Shown here: positions 23,592 through 32,385 of the stretch, one piece after another
Layout: every line of letters begins with the position of its first letter
How positions within the stretch are numbered: position 1 is the stretch's first letter
Source of the DNA: Candidatus Binatus soli
GTDB lineage: Bacteria; Desulfobacterota; Binatia; Binatales; Binataceae
NCBI GenBank assembly: GCA_002479255.1
Contig: DLMJ01000010.1
Coordinates: 16,889-67,541 of the forward strand
Direction: 5' to 3'
DNA length: 50,653 nucleotides
Notes under the pieces: generated by a model
The model's database searches: none
The model's input: the letters and a program-made list of their open reading frames with translations, nothing else
Told to the model about the DNA's origin: nothing
Made by a program: the position numbers and the translations under genes

Positions 23592-25067
23592 ATGAGCGGA
23601 AGTCTCAGCGGCGCGAAGCCGAGCGGCGCGAGGAAAGTGTCGAGACGCGCATTCCTGGGCGGCGTTGCCGCCGGCGCAGGGGGCGCATGGGCGCTCTCCC
23701 ACGGCCTTGAACAGCTCGGCGACGATCCGGCGAAGCCGCCGCAACTGTACGAATACTTCCTCGACAATTTCTGGTTCGAGGCGGCCGACCTCGAACACCA
23801 GCAGATAAACGCTCCCCTCAAGGGCAGCCACAAGGCCGACATCGTCATTGTCGGCGGCGGCTTCACCGGGCTTTCCTCCGCTTTCCATCTGAGCCGCAGA
23901 TTTCCCAACAAGCACATCGTCCTGCTCGAAGGCGCCTGCTGCGGATACGGCGCCAGCGGCCGCAACGGGGGCTTCTGCGACGCGGGCTTCTCGGGACTGA
24001 TGGAGTGGGTGAACAAGGTGGGCCCGGAGCTCGGCCGCAAGGCCTTCGACGCGAGCCTCTACGGCATCGGACATATCAAGCGGATGGTGGCGGAACACGG
24101 CGTGGCCTGCGACTTCGAGGAAAATGGCGTGCTCGAAGCCGCCATCGACGAGGAGCAAGCCGCCCAGCTCGAGCGCCGGCTTCAGACCTACAAGTCGATG
24201 GGGCTCGACGCCGCGCTGCTGCATGGCAAGGAACTCGAGGCCGAAATCAGATCGCCGCGTTACATCGCCGCCCTCAAGTTCCCCTACGGCGGCATTCTCA
24301 ACCCGGCGAAGCTGGCGCGCGGCATCAAGCCATTGGTCGAGCGCGCTGGCGTCGAGGTTCGCGAGCGGACCCTGGTGATGCGTGTGACTCCGGGTAAGGT
24401 GCACCGCGTGGAAACTGAAATGGGCGACATAAGCGCACCGGTGCTGGTGCTCGCCCTCAACGGATACTCCCCGAGGCTCGGTTTCTTCCGCGATCGCGTG
24501 TTGCCGCTTTGCAGCTATGTGATCGCCACCGAGCCGTTGACCAAGGCGCAGTGGGAATCGATAGGCTGGAAGGGCCGCCAGGGCCTCTCCGACCTGCGGG
24601 TGCTCTTCGACTACCAGCGTCCGACCGCGGACGGGCGCATCGTGATCGGCGGTTCGGACGCGCCCTACTTCGCCGGCGACGCGCCGAGTTCCGGCAACTA
24701 CAGGCCGGCCCTCGAATTACTCACCCGCAGCCTGTTCAGGACGTTTCCGCAACTGGAAGGACTGCGAATCGATCATGCATGGGGCGGCACGATGGGCTTC
24801 ACGATGGATTTCACGCCGTCGGTAGGGGTGATGGGAGATCACAAGAACATCTTCTATGGAGTCGCCTACAACGGCGAAGGCGTCGCATTCACGCAAACCG
24901 CGGGACGTATCATCTCCGAACTGATTGCGGGCGAGCAAAGCGAATTCACCGAATTGTTCGTGGTGAATCACAAGATGCCCTATCTCGGCCCCGCCAGTCT
25001 TCGCATCGTGTTCGAAAGGCTCTACAGATGGTACCTGATGCGCAACGCCGGCAGAACCGTGCGCTGA
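23592..25067 (+). CDS. FAD-dependent oxidoreductase with Tat signal (DAO/PuuB-like)
   Basis: A 491-residue flavoprotein of the D-amino-acid-oxidase-like fold. The N-terminus carries a twin-arginine signal, V-S-R-R-A-F-L-G-G-V-A-A-G, so a folded, cofactor-loaded enzyme is probably exported. The FAD Rossmann motif is I-V-I-V-G-G-G-F-T-G-L-S-S-A, followed by G-A-S-G-R-N-G-G-F as in gamma-glutamylputrescine oxidase (PuuB) and related amine oxidases. The C-terminal FAD motif is F-Y-G-V-A-Y-N-G-E-G-V-A. A GGGAGGAAGG ribosome-binding site precedes ATG 23592. An amine or amino-acid substrate is likely but unproven. Confidence 0.88.
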   Translation: MSGSLSGAKPSGARKVSRRAFLGGVAAGAGGAWALSHGLEQLGDDPAKPPQLYEYFLDNFWFEAADLEHQQINAPLKGSHKADIVIVGGGFTGLSSAFHLSRRFPNKHIVLLEGACCGYGASGRNGGFCDAGFSGLMEWVNKVGPELGRKAFDASLYGIGHIKRMVAEHGVACDFEENGVLEAAIDEEQAAQLERRLQTYKSMGLDAALLHGKELEAEIRSPRYIAALKFPYGGILNPAKLARGIKPLVERAGVEVRERTLVMRVTPGKVHRVETEMGDISAPVLVLALNGYSPRLGFFRDRVLPLCSYVIATEPLTKAQWESIGWKGRQGLSDLRVLFDYQRPTADGRIVIGGSDAPYFAGDAPSSGNYRPALELLTRSLFRTFPQLEGLRIDHAWGGTMGFTMDFTPSVGVMGDHKNIFYGVAYNGEGVAFTQTAGRIISELIAGEQSEFTELFVVNHKMPYLGPASLRIVFERLYRWYLMRNAGRTVR

Positions 25068-25132
25068 GCTTTCAAGAGTCGCCGTTGCGCCCGCATCTGC
25101 GCGGCCGCTCGCTCATTCGGCGTCGTTACCGA

Positions 25133-25190
25133 AAATTAGATCCGAACATATTGATGATGCAGCCCTTCGAGGAGCGGCACCCGCCGCATC
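25133..25190 (-). pseudogene. 3' end relic of an rve-type transposase
   Basis: The minus strand reads L-L-E-G-L-H-H-Q-Y-V-R, nearly the same as the C-terminus G-G-L-H-H-Q-Y-V-R-V of the transposase fragment at 34288. Both DNA copies share acatattgRtgatgcagccc. Only the last dozen codons survive, in the gap between two convergent genes. Confidence 0.5.
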
Positions 25191-25291
25191 AATTCGATAG
25201 CGATTCTCGCAGCCGCTCGAATTCCGGTTCAGATGAAATTTTTAGTAACGACAGCCAATTTAAAGCGGTCCCTCCCGTCTTCCTTTTCTCT

Positions 25292-25537
25292 CTAGCTGGT
25301 GCGCGAATGCAGGTAGGCCACGCAGCCGTTTAAGCTGGTCATTCGCGGATAGTCCGCTTCCGGAATATCGACTCCGGTCGTTTCGTGAATAACGATCGCG
25401 AGGTTCAGGATGTCCATCGAGTCGAGGTCGATTTGCTCGCGCAGATCGACGGCCGGATCGATTTCGCTCAACTCGACCTCGGGCGCGATCCTATGTAGCT
25501 CGCGCAGAAAGAGCGCCTTTATCTCGTCGTCGGTCAC
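25292..25537 (-). CDS. Acyl carrier protein
   Basis: An 81-residue acidic four-helix carrier protein. The phosphopantetheine attachment motif is D-L-D-S-M-D with Ser40. The GTG start at 25537 overlaps the TGA of the E2 gene by four bases (GTGA), so it is the last gene of the dehydrogenase operon. It is unlikely to be the housekeeping AcpP, which normally lies in a fab cluster. An ACP beside a 2-oxoacid dehydrogenase suggests transfer of the acyl product to a carrier; this is inference. Confidence 0.88.
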   Translation of the reverse strand: MTDDEIKALFLRELHRIAPEVELSEIDPAVDLREQIDLDSMDILNLAIVIHETTGVDIPEADYPRMTSLNGCVAYLHSRTS

Positions 25538-26793
25538 AGGTTCTCCGGCTCCTGTAATAGACGCTCGATGGCGGTGAGGAACAATGCGCCTCGATGACCG
25601 TCGCTCGCGCGATGGTCGCCCGACAGGCTCGCCATCATAACCGGTCTCGCGCCGACCATTGCGCCGCTGGCCCACGGGCGCTCGACGATCTTGCCGAAAC
25701 CGACCAGCGCAACCTGCGGCGGATAGATGACTCCGAAGACGCTTTCGACACCCTCGTCGCCGAGACTGGTGATGGTGATTGTCGCATCGGCGATTTCGGA
25801 ACTGCGAAGCACTCCCGCGCGCACGCGCTTAACCAGATCGCGCAGACTCGCCATGATCTCGCTGAGGCTCTTCCTGTCAACATCGTGAATCGCCGGCGCG
25901 ATAAGGCCGCCTTGCCGGATCGATATCACGACGCCGACGTGAACCGCCTCGCTTGGTTCGAACGCGCCATCGATCCAGAAGCCGTTCATCTCGGGTATCT
26001 CATGAGCGGCGAGCGCGACGGCCTTCAGCAGCAGCACGGAATAGAGCAGCCTCTCCGTCACCGGACGCTTGAAATTCTCCGCCTGCAGCCACCCCATCGC
26101 TTTGCTCATGTCGATGTGAGTGCCGAGGTAGTAATGAGGTATCTCGCGCTTCGAGCGCGCCATCAACGCCGCGATCACTTTGCGCATCGCCGCGTGATGA
26201 TCGATCGGCGCGACCGCGGCCTTCGGCCGCGCCGCTGGTGCTGGTCCTTCAATGGGCGCGGCAACCCGAGGTGCAGGAGCTGGTGTCGGCGGAGCCCCAG
26301 CGGCGCGCTCGACATCGGCCTTGGTGATCGCACCTTCGGGACCGGTCCCCTTGACAGTCGCGAGATCGACCTTGAGTTCCATCGCGACTCGCATCGCGAG
26401 CGGCGAGATACGCGCGCGATGGGGCGCAGCAGGCTTCAGCATCGGCTTCGCCATGACACGCGCAACAGCAGGCGGAGTCGGTGGAGCGGGCGCGAGAACC
26501 ACCGGCGCGTGCTCAGCGGGTTTCGGTTTGGCCTCGTGAGCGGCAGCGACAGCCTCGCCATCTACGGCAAGCACAGCCAGCAGCGTACCGACGGGGACCT
26601 TTTCTCCCTCGGGCACGACGATCTTTTGGATGACGCCGGTCTGGAAAATTTCCACCTCGATAGTGGCCTTCTCGGTATCCACCACGGCAACTATATCGCC
26701 GCGCTTGACCGCGTCGCCCGGCTTCACCAGCCATTGCAGGACAGTCCCGGCTTCCATATCGGCGCCAAGCGAAGGCATCAGGAAATCAGCCAT
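25534..26793 (-). CDS. pdhC: 2-oxoacid dehydrogenase E2 (dihydrolipoyl acyltransferase)
   Basis: A 419-residue E2 component. One N-terminal lipoyl domain (1-78) carries D-T-E-K-A-T with Lys42 as the lipoylation site. A Pro/Ala-rich linker follows, then a peripheral subunit-binding domain (about 127-165, I-S-P-L-A-M-R-V-A...G-T-G-P-E-G-A-I-T-K-A-D-V). A second linker leads to the catalytic domain (about 195-419), ending in G-D-H-R-A-S-D-G, the H-R-x-x-D-G active-site motif. Its start overlaps the E1beta stop by 8 bp. No E3 gene is adjacent, so dihydrolipoamide dehydrogenase must come from elsewhere. Pyruvate or acetoin are the likeliest substrates. Confidence 0.93.
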   Translation of the reverse strand: MADFLMPSLGADMEAGTVLQWLVKPGDAVKRGDIVAVVDTEKATIEVEIFQTGVIQKIVVPEGEKVPVGTLLAVLAVDGEAVAAAHEAKPKPAEHAPVVLAPAPPTPPAVARVMAKPMLKPAAPHRARISPLAMRVAMELKVDLATVKGTGPEGAITKADVERAAGAPPTPAPAPRVAAPIEGPAPAARPKAAVAPIDHHAAMRKVIAALMARSKREIPHYYLGTHIDMSKAMGWLQAENFKRPVTERLLYSVLLLKAVALAAHEIPEMNGFWIDGAFEPSEAVHVGVVISIRQGGLIAPAIHDVDRKSLSEIMASLRDLVKRVRAGVLRSSEIADATITITSLGDEGVESVFGVIYPPQVALVGFGKIVERPWASGAMVGARPVMMASLSGDHRASDGHRGALFLTAIERLLQEPENL

Positions 26794-27787
26794 GACCGCC
26801 CATCATCCGCGTCACGGTTGCGACGATCGTGGACGCTTGCGGCAGCGCCGCCTCCTCAAGATGCCGGGCATAGGGCATCGGAACTTCGGCGCTGCAGATG
26901 CGCTCCACCGGCAGGTCGAGCTCGTAGAACGCCCCTTCCATGATGCGCGCGCTGATCTCTGCCGAGATGCTACCGCTGCGCCATCCTTCGTCGATAACCA
27001 CCGCGCGATGCGTGCGCATGACCGAATCGAGGATCGACTCGGTGTCGAGCGGCCGCAGCGTGCGAAGATCCACGACCTCCGCATCGACCCCAGATGCCGC
27101 AAGTTGCTCGGCAGCTTGAATCGTCTTGCCCAGCGTGCCGCCGTATGTGATCAGACTCACGTCCGTCCCCGCGCGCCGTACTGCGGCCTTTGAGATCTCG
27201 ACCGCGCCCGCATCGACGGCCATCTCGCCCTCCATGTTGTACAGCGTGCCGTGCTCGAAGATGAGCACCGGGTCGGGATCCTCGAGCGCCGTCCATAGCA
27301 TCCCGCGCGCGTCTTCCAGGGTGGCCGGCGCGAGCACCTTGATGCCGGGAATATGCGCGTACCATCCTTCGAGGCTATGCGAATGCTGCGCCGCGAGTTG
27401 CCGGCCGGCGCCCGTGGTCATCCTGATCACAAGCGGAATGTTGATCTGGCCGCCCGACATATGGAGGATCGTCGCCGCGTTGTTCACTATTTGGTCGAGC
27501 GCTAGCAGGCTGAAGTTGACCGTCATGATTTCGACGATGGGCCGCATGCCGTTCATCGCCGCGCCGATTCCCGCGCCGACAAACGCGGATTCGGAAAGCG
27601 GGGTGTCACGGATGCGATCGGGGCCGAATTCCTCCAGCAATCCTTTGCTAACTGCGTAGCATCCGCCGTAAGCGCCGACATCTTCGCCCATCAGGAAGAC
27701 GCGCTGATCGCGGATAAGCGCGTCGCGGATCGCCTGGCGCATCGCCTCGCGATAAGTGATCTTCACTTTCTGCGCGTCCGGGCTCAC
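26786..27787 (-). CDS. pdhB: 2-oxoacid dehydrogenase E1 beta subunit
   Basis: A 333-residue transketolase-like beta subunit. Family segments are T-Y-R-E-A-M-R-Q-A-I, M-G-E-D-V-G-A-Y-G-G, D-T-P-L-S-E-S-A-F-V-G-A-G-I-G-A-A and the active-site loop A-A-Q-H-S-H-S-L-E-G. It pairs with the alpha subunit to decarboxylate a 2-oxoacid using thiamine diphosphate. GTG 27787 overlaps the E1alpha stop as GTGA. Heterodimer-type E1 rules out the single-chain AceE form. Confidence 0.93.
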   Translation of the reverse strand: MSPDAQKVKITYREAMRQAIRDALIRDQRVFLMGEDVGAYGGCYAVSKGLLEEFGPDRIRDTPLSESAFVGAGIGAAMNGMRPIVEIMTVNFSLLALDQIVNNAATILHMSGGQINIPLVIRMTTGAGRQLAAQHSHSLEGWYAHIPGIKVLAPATLEDARGMLWTALEDPDPVLIFEHGTLYNMEGEMAVDAGAVEISKAAVRRAGTDVSLITYGGTLGKTIQAAEQLAASGVDAEVVDLRTLRPLDTESILDSVMRTHRAVVIDEGWRSGSISAEISARIMEGAFYELDLPVERICSAEVPMPYARHLEEAALPQASTIVATVTRMMGGHG

Positions 27788-28785
27788 GTCGGCTTCTCTC
27801 CCGAGTACGCGAAACGCGTAAGGTCTTCGATCGGCTCCCAGGTGCCGGACTCGGCGAATGCGATCGCTTTTTCGATCTCTGATGCGACCTCATCTTCGAT
27901 GCGCTTCATGTTCGCGTCATCCAAAACGCCTTGTGTTGTCAGACGATTCTGAAAGGTCGCGATCGGGTCGCGTTTCTTCCATTCCTCGACTTCGCGCTTG
28001 TCGCGATAAAGCTGCGGATCGTACATCGAGTGCGCGCGGAAGCGATAAGTCCGGAATTCGAGAAAGCACGGCCCCTCGCCGGAACGCACGGCGAGCGCCG
28101 CTCGCTGCGCGGCTTCCTCGCACGCGACGACGTCCATCCCATCGACCGGCCACGAGGCAATTTCGTATGCCGCCGCTTTCAGGCTCAGATCGGTTTGCGA
28201 CTGCGCGCGCTTGAGCGCCGTGCCCATCGCGTAGAGATTGTTCTCGCAACACAGCAGGACCGGGAGCTTCCACAGCGCCGCGAGGTTCATGCATTCGTGA
28301 AACTCGCCCTCGGCCACAGCGCCGTCACCGAAGAAGCATGCGGTCACGCGCTGGCGATGTTGCAGCTTGTCGGCCAGCGCGAAACCGATCGCCAGCGGCA
28401 GCCCGCCACCGACGATTGCGTTGCCACCGTAGAATCGCGTCGCCGCGTCGAACAGATGCATCGAGCCGCCACGCCCGCGGCTGCATCCTTCCTGCTTGCC
28501 GTACATCTCGGCCATGATCGAGTCGGCCGAAACGCCGCGCAGCAGCGCATGTCCATGCTCGCGATAGGTCGCGACGACAGCGTCTTCCGGCCTCAGCGCG
28601 CGCATCGCGCCGACCGCGACGGCTTCCTCGCCGATATATAGATGGAGAAATCCGCGGATTTTGGACGCGCTGTACAGCTCGGCGGCTTTTTCTTCGAAGC
28701 GGCGGATGCGGACCATGTCGCGCAGCAAGGCGATCGCGTGCCCGGCGTCAAGGTTTGGTGTCGCGATGGTTGGTTGCAACGCCAC
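27784..28785 (-). CDS. pdhA: 2-oxoacid dehydrogenase E1 alpha subunit
   Basis: A 333-residue thiamine-diphosphate-binding alpha subunit. The TPP/Mg motif is G-D-G-A-V-A-E-G-E-F-H-E followed by C-C-E-N-N-L-Y-A-M-G-T. The phosphorylation-loop-like region R-A-H-S-M-Y-D is also present. Length and sequence fit PDH E1alpha or acetoin dehydrogenase AcoA, and cannot separate them. GTG 28785 begins three bases after the acetate-CoA ligase stop. Confidence 0.93.
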   Translation of the reverse strand: MALQPTIATPNLDAGHAIALLRDMVRIRRFEEKAAELYSASKIRGFLHLYIGEEAVAVGAMRALRPEDAVVATYREHGHALLRGVSADSIMAEMYGKQEGCSRGRGGSMHLFDAATRFYGGNAIVGGGLPLAIGFALADKLQHRQRVTACFFGDGAVAEGEFHECMNLAALWKLPVLLCCENNLYAMGTALKRAQSQTDLSLKAAAYEIASWPVDGMDVVACEEAAQRAALAVRSGEGPCFLEFRTYRFRAHSMYDPQLYRDKREVEEWKKRDPIATFQNRLTTQGVLDDANMKRIEDEVASEIEKAIAFAESGTWEPIEDLTRFAYSGEKPT

Positions 28786-28788
28786 GAT

Positions 28789-30552
28789 CTACGAACTCTC
28801 CAGCGTCGAGATGTCGCCCTCGGGAAGGCCGAGTTCGCGCGCCTTGAGCAGTCTGCGCATGATTTTTCCGCTGCGGGTCTTCGGCACGTTGGCGATGAAG
28901 TCGATTTCCTTGGGCGCGACCACCGCGCCCAACCGCTTGCGCGCGAAGCCGAGTAGCTCGCTGCGAAGCTCGTCGCTCGCTACGAACGCCGGCTTGAGCG
29001 AGACGAATGCCTTCACGATTTCACCGGCAATCGGGTCCGGTTTGCCGATGACGCCCGCCTCCGCTACCGCAGGATGCTCCATCAGCGTGCTCTCGACTTC
29101 GAACGGCCCGATCAGATGACCCGACGACTTGATGACATCGTCGGCGCGTCCAACGAACCAGAAGTAGCCGTCGCCGTCGCGCCGCACGAGGTCGGCTGTG
29201 AGATACCATCCGCCCGCAAAGCATTTGCGATAACGCTCTTCTTCATTGAGGTAACCGCGAAACATCGACGGCCAACCGGGCCGCAACACGAGTTCGCCTT
29301 CGACGCCGGCTTCGCGAATCTCTTCGATGGCGCCGTCCTTAAGGCGGCGCACTACGCCTGCTTCGATGCCGGGAAGCGGGCGCCCCATCGAGCCCGGGCG
29401 AATATCCATCGCGGCGAAGTTTGAAATCATAATGCCGCCGGTCTCCGTTTGCCACCAATTGTCGTGAATCGGAAGGCCGAACGCTTTCTGCCCCCATATC
29501 ACCGCTTCGGGATTGAGCGGCTCGCCGACGCTCGCGATGAAGCGCAGATGGCGAAGATCGTATTTGCTGATCACCTCGGTCCCGATCTTCATCATCATGC
29601 GAACCGCGGTCGGCGCGGTGTACCAGTTGGTGACCTTCTGCTTCTGGATCAACGCGTACCATCGTTCCGCGTCGAACTCCGCCTCATCGATGATGCTGGT
29701 GATGCCATTGGTGAGCGGCGCGATGATTCCGTATGACGTACCCGTGATCCATCCGGGGTCCGCCGTGCACCAAAAAATATCGTCGGGATGAAAGTCGAGC
29801 GCGAAGCGGCCGGTCATATGATGCGCCACGACAGCCTGATGGACGTGCATCGCGCCCTTGGGCTTGCCGGTGGTTCCGCTGGTGAAATGAAGCAGCGCGA
29901 GATCCTCGGGATCGGTCTGCGCGATCTCGAAATCGTCGCTCGCGTCGTTCATCAACTGATGGAAATCTTCGGTGCGTGGTATCGCGCGAATTTCTTCGGG
30001 GCGGCCAATCAGCAGCACGTGCTTGAGCCCCGGTATCGAGGCGCGCATGTCGGCGACTTTGCGTTTGTACAGCAGGACCGTGGTCACCAGCACACGGCCA
30101 TCGCCGATGCCGATCCGTTGACGAATCGGTTCCGGGCCGAAGGCGGAGAAGAGCGGGCAGAAGACGTTGCCTTTTTTCAGCGTCCCGAGCGCGCTGATAT
30201 AAAGTTCGGGAATACGCCCGGCGAGGATAAACACCCGCTCGCCCTTGCTCAGACCGAGACGCCGCAGCACGTTCGCAAAACGGTTGGTGAGCAGCCGCAG
30301 GTCGGCATACGAGAAATCGCGCGTCTCGCCGCCCTTGCCGATCCATCGCAGCGCCAGGTGATTGCGGATCGCACCGGCCGCGTGACGATCGATCGCCTCG
30401 TGCGCGATGTTCAACCCGCGCCCGCCGGGCAGGCCGTCGAGTTCGCCCCGGGCCGCGTCCCACGAAAATCCGGCGCAGATTTTCTCGTAATCGAGCAGAT
30501 TCGGGGCGACCGCCCATCCGCGCTTCGGCTTTTCGATGGTCTCGGAGATCAT
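28789..30552 (-). CDS. acsA: Acetate-CoA ligase (AMP-forming)
   Basis: A 587-residue acetyl-CoA synthetase of the AcsA type. Motifs are L-L-H-F-T-S-G-T-T-G-K-P-K-G-A-M-H-V-H (A3), D-N-W-W-Q-T-E-T-G (A5, the tryptophan pair typical of acetate-specific enzymes), G-R-A-D-D-V-I-K-S-S-G-H (A8) and the catalytic Lys in P-K-T-R-S-G-K-I-M-R-R (A10). I use ATG 30552; the longer frame to 30660 crosses into the NAPRTase relic. It is the first gene of the operon ahead of E1alpha, so acetyl-CoA is made from both acetate and a 2-oxoacid by one transcript. Control by lysine acetylation in the A10 motif is known for the family. Confidence 0.92.
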   Translation of the reverse strand: MISETIEKPKRGWAVAPNLLDYEKICAGFSWDAARGELDGLPGGRGLNIAHEAIDRHAAGAIRNHLALRWIGKGGETRDFSYADLRLLTNRFANVLRRLGLSKGERVFILAGRIPELYISALGTLKKGNVFCPLFSAFGPEPIRQRIGIGDGRVLVTTVLLYKRKVADMRASIPGLKHVLLIGRPEEIRAIPRTEDFHQLMNDASDDFEIAQTDPEDLALLHFTSGTTGKPKGAMHVHQAVVAHHMTGRFALDFHPDDIFWCTADPGWITGTSYGIIAPLTNGITSIIDEAEFDAERWYALIQKQKVTNWYTAPTAVRMMMKIGTEVISKYDLRHLRFIASVGEPLNPEAVIWGQKAFGLPIHDNWWQTETGGIMISNFAAMDIRPGSMGRPLPGIEAGVVRRLKDGAIEEIREAGVEGELVLRPGWPSMFRGYLNEEERYRKCFAGGWYLTADLVRRDGDGYFWFVGRADDVIKSSGHLIGPFEVESTLMEHPAVAEAGVIGKPDPIAGEIVKAFVSLKPAFVASDELRSELLGFARKRLGAVVAPKEIDFIANVPKTRSGKIMRRLLKARELGLPEGDISTLESS

Positions 30553-30592
30553 TAAAGATTGACTCTCCTGGGGGATCTGATGGAGGACCGAT

Positions 30593-30766
30593 ATGCCAAT
30601 CGACCTGAGATTCGATTCAAACGAGGTCCCTCTGCTCACCGATCTTTGCGAGCTTACCATGGCGGCACGCTATTTTGCTCTGCTGCTCAATGGCCGGGAT
30701 CTCAGCAAGAAGGGCAATCGCAAGCGGCAGGTCGACTACGTGGCGAGGTGTTCGGGGATGAATTGA
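30593..30766 (+). pseudogene. N-terminal stub of nicotinate phosphoribosyltransferase
   Basis: From ATG 30593 the first 28 or so residues read ...E-V-P-L-L-T-D-L-C-E-L-T-M-A-A-R-Y-F. This matches the start of nicotinate phosphoribosyltransferase (L-L-T-D-L-Y-E-L-T-M-A). After about 30677 the frame continues in unrelated sequence to a stop at 30764-30766. Over 90 percent of the usual gene is missing. TGGAGG upstream is the surviving ribosome-binding site. Confidence 0.65.
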
Positions 30767-30856
30767 ACCTGAACGGTCGTGCCGCCGTTCCCATGATGGC
30801 ATGCTACTAACTTCTCTGATAATAAAGAATGAAGCGTCGTTTTTTATAGTGTCACG

Positions 30857-31296
30857 ATGAAAGACAGTCAAGCAAGCCGCACCGCCCAATCGATGGCCAT
30901 GTTTCGAACGCTCGAATCCGGCCGCCCACCAAAGGAAAGGCTCTTCACCGATGAATTCGCCGCGATGTTCCTGAGTCCATCGATGCGCCTGGCAGCCAGA
31001 TTGCGTTCACATACATACATCGCGGGCTGCTGGATGGCTCCGGCGCCTTCTCGGTGAGTCCCAACGTGATTCGACATTTGCAGCGCGCGGGAGAGCCATG
31101 GACGTTCGGCTTCTATCCCACAGAGCTTCCGTCGTACTTACACGCGCGCGGCCTTGAGCTGAAGCAGGATCTCGGAGCGACCGAGTACGGAGCTCTCTGC
31201 ATGGGCGCAAGCAAAGACAAAATGAAGGGCTATGAATTCTACCATGTCGCAATCGCAGAGGTTCGGAAACAGGAGGAGACGAGTTGCCAAAGGTAA
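30857..31296 (+). pseudogene. SAM-dependent methyltransferase with internal deletion
   Basis: The N-terminal part (30857 to about 31020) reads S-R-T-A-Q-S-M-A-M-F-R and R-P-P-K-E-R-L-F-T-D-E-F-A. The C-terminal part (about 31040-31296, another frame) reads S-V-S-P-N-V-I-R, W-T-F-G-F-Y-P-T-E-L-P-S-Y-L and D-L-G-A-T-E-Y. These are the two ends of a leucine-carboxylmethyltransferase-like SAM enzyme. The central SAM-binding region of about 180 residues is deleted and the frame is broken. Its 3' end overlaps the TetR gene start. Confidence 0.75.
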
Positions 31297-31934
31297 GTGA
31301 AGCTCATCGAGAAAATCGCCGGCGGCAGATTCTGGACGCGGCGATTGAGTGTTTCGCGCACGACGGTTTTCAGCGCACGACTATGGAAGACATCATCCGG
31401 GAGGCGGGCTTGAGCGCTGGTGCAATATACAGCTACTTTCAGAGCAAAGACCAAATCATCGAAACGCTCGCTGACGAGCGGCATGAACGAGAGAAGCGGA
31501 TCATCGAAGCGGCGCTGAATCGAGACGAGTGGGCCGCGTCTCTTCGCGAGCTGTTCCGAAGCTTTTCCTCCGAATTGCTTACCGCATCCAGTGTTCGCAA
31601 GGAGCGCCGGCTCGGGATCCATCTGTGGGCCGAGGCTCTCTGCAACCCGAAGGTTCTCACGCTGATCCGACGCGGGATCAATCAGCCGCTAAAGCTGCTG
31701 TCGAATGCAATCGCAGAAGCTCAGGGCGGCGGACGGTTGCCAAGAACGCTGAATCCTGAGGCCGCGGCACGTGTTCTGATTGCCATGTTCTATGGGCTGA
31801 TCCTTCAGCAGGCATGGGATGAACGAACCGACGTAGCCGAGTTCGCCAGAACGGCGCAAGCGATTCTGGCCGCATACTTTTCCTCGAAAGCAACCGCTCA
31901 TACTCCGAAGATTCGGGAGCTCCGGCCACGCTGA
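31284..31934 (+). CDS. TetR/AcrR-family transcriptional regulator
   Basis: A 216-residue TetR-type repressor. The N-terminal HTH is typical: R-R-Q-I-L-D-A-A-I-E-C-F-A, T-T-M-E-D-I-I-R-E-A-G-L-S-A-G-A-I-Y-S-Y-F and S-K-D-Q-I-I-E-T-L. The helical C-terminal ligand domain is not assignable. TTG 31284 is well placed after AGGAGG (31271-31276). It probably once formed an operon with the broken methyltransferase; current target genes are unknown. Confidence 0.9.
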   Translation: MPKVSEAHRENRRRQILDAAIECFAHDGFQRTTMEDIIREAGLSAGAIYSYFQSKDQIIETLADERHEREKRIIEAALNRDEWAASLRELFRSFSSELLTASSVRKERRLGIHLWAEALCNPKVLTLIRRGINQPLKLLSNAIAEAQGGGRLPRTLNPEAAARVLIAMFYGLILQQAWDERTDVAEFARTAQAILAAYFSSKATAHTPKIRELRPR

Positions 31935-32309
31935 GACGGTGGAGAAATGGCTATTCGTCGACGCGTATTGGGATTCGCTCTTTATCACCAATTCAGATCG
32001 GGACTGTAGACGCGCATTAGAACCGCCACTCCGGGCAGCATCGGCGGGAAAAGCATCGCCAGTAGCTGCCCGAACATGTGGCCAGACGGGCGAGGGCTGG
32101 CGGCTCGTCAAAACCGCCTACGATGATGGTGGTCTTTCGGGTGCTAGAGGCGAAATCGGGGAACTAAATTCCAATCCTGACCGGGCCGCCGAAGTCGAAA
32201 CGGCCGGAGCCGCGCTGAGTCTTTCTGTTCGCCATTTGTCCGTCGCGCGACTCTCTGTTAAACCATTTCGACAATAGGCGCCTGATTCCGACGATGACCC
32301 TCAGTCACG
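31935..32309. other. Gap with a serine-recombinase fragment
   Basis: This stretch has no complete gene. At 32089-32145 the plus strand reads G-E-G-W-R-L-V-K-T-A-Y-D-D-G-G-L-S-G-A. This closely matches the N-terminal catalytic domain of large serine recombinases (G-W-x-L-V-x-x-x-Y-D-D-G-G-x-S-G). Sequence on both sides does not continue the family, so it is a short relic. Confidence 0.55.
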
Positions 32310-32333
32310 AAGCCCGCGAGGGGCGGGTTTTCT
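32310..32333 (+). terminator. Intrinsic terminator-like hairpin
   Basis: Stem AAGCCCGC (32310-32317) pairs with GCGGGTTT (32323-32330) across a 5-nt loop and runs into TTTTCT. It lies just upstream of the phage-like gene at 32386, so it would end transcripts entering from the left. Confidence 0.6.
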
Positions 32334-32385
32334 GGCGGATGACGCCTGCCCCAAGGAGGGTCTATGATGGGCCGCTTTTTGGACC

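Noticed and set aside
23454..24404. Minus-strand ORFs opposite the FAD oxidoreductase
   Set aside because: Only the 23078-23453 part has transposase similarity; the rest mirrors the flavoprotein coding strand.
25594..26943. Plus-strand ORF of 449 residues antisense to the E2 gene
   Set aside because: It is a GC-driven shadow: arginine-rich, with no family features, opposite a well-defined E2.
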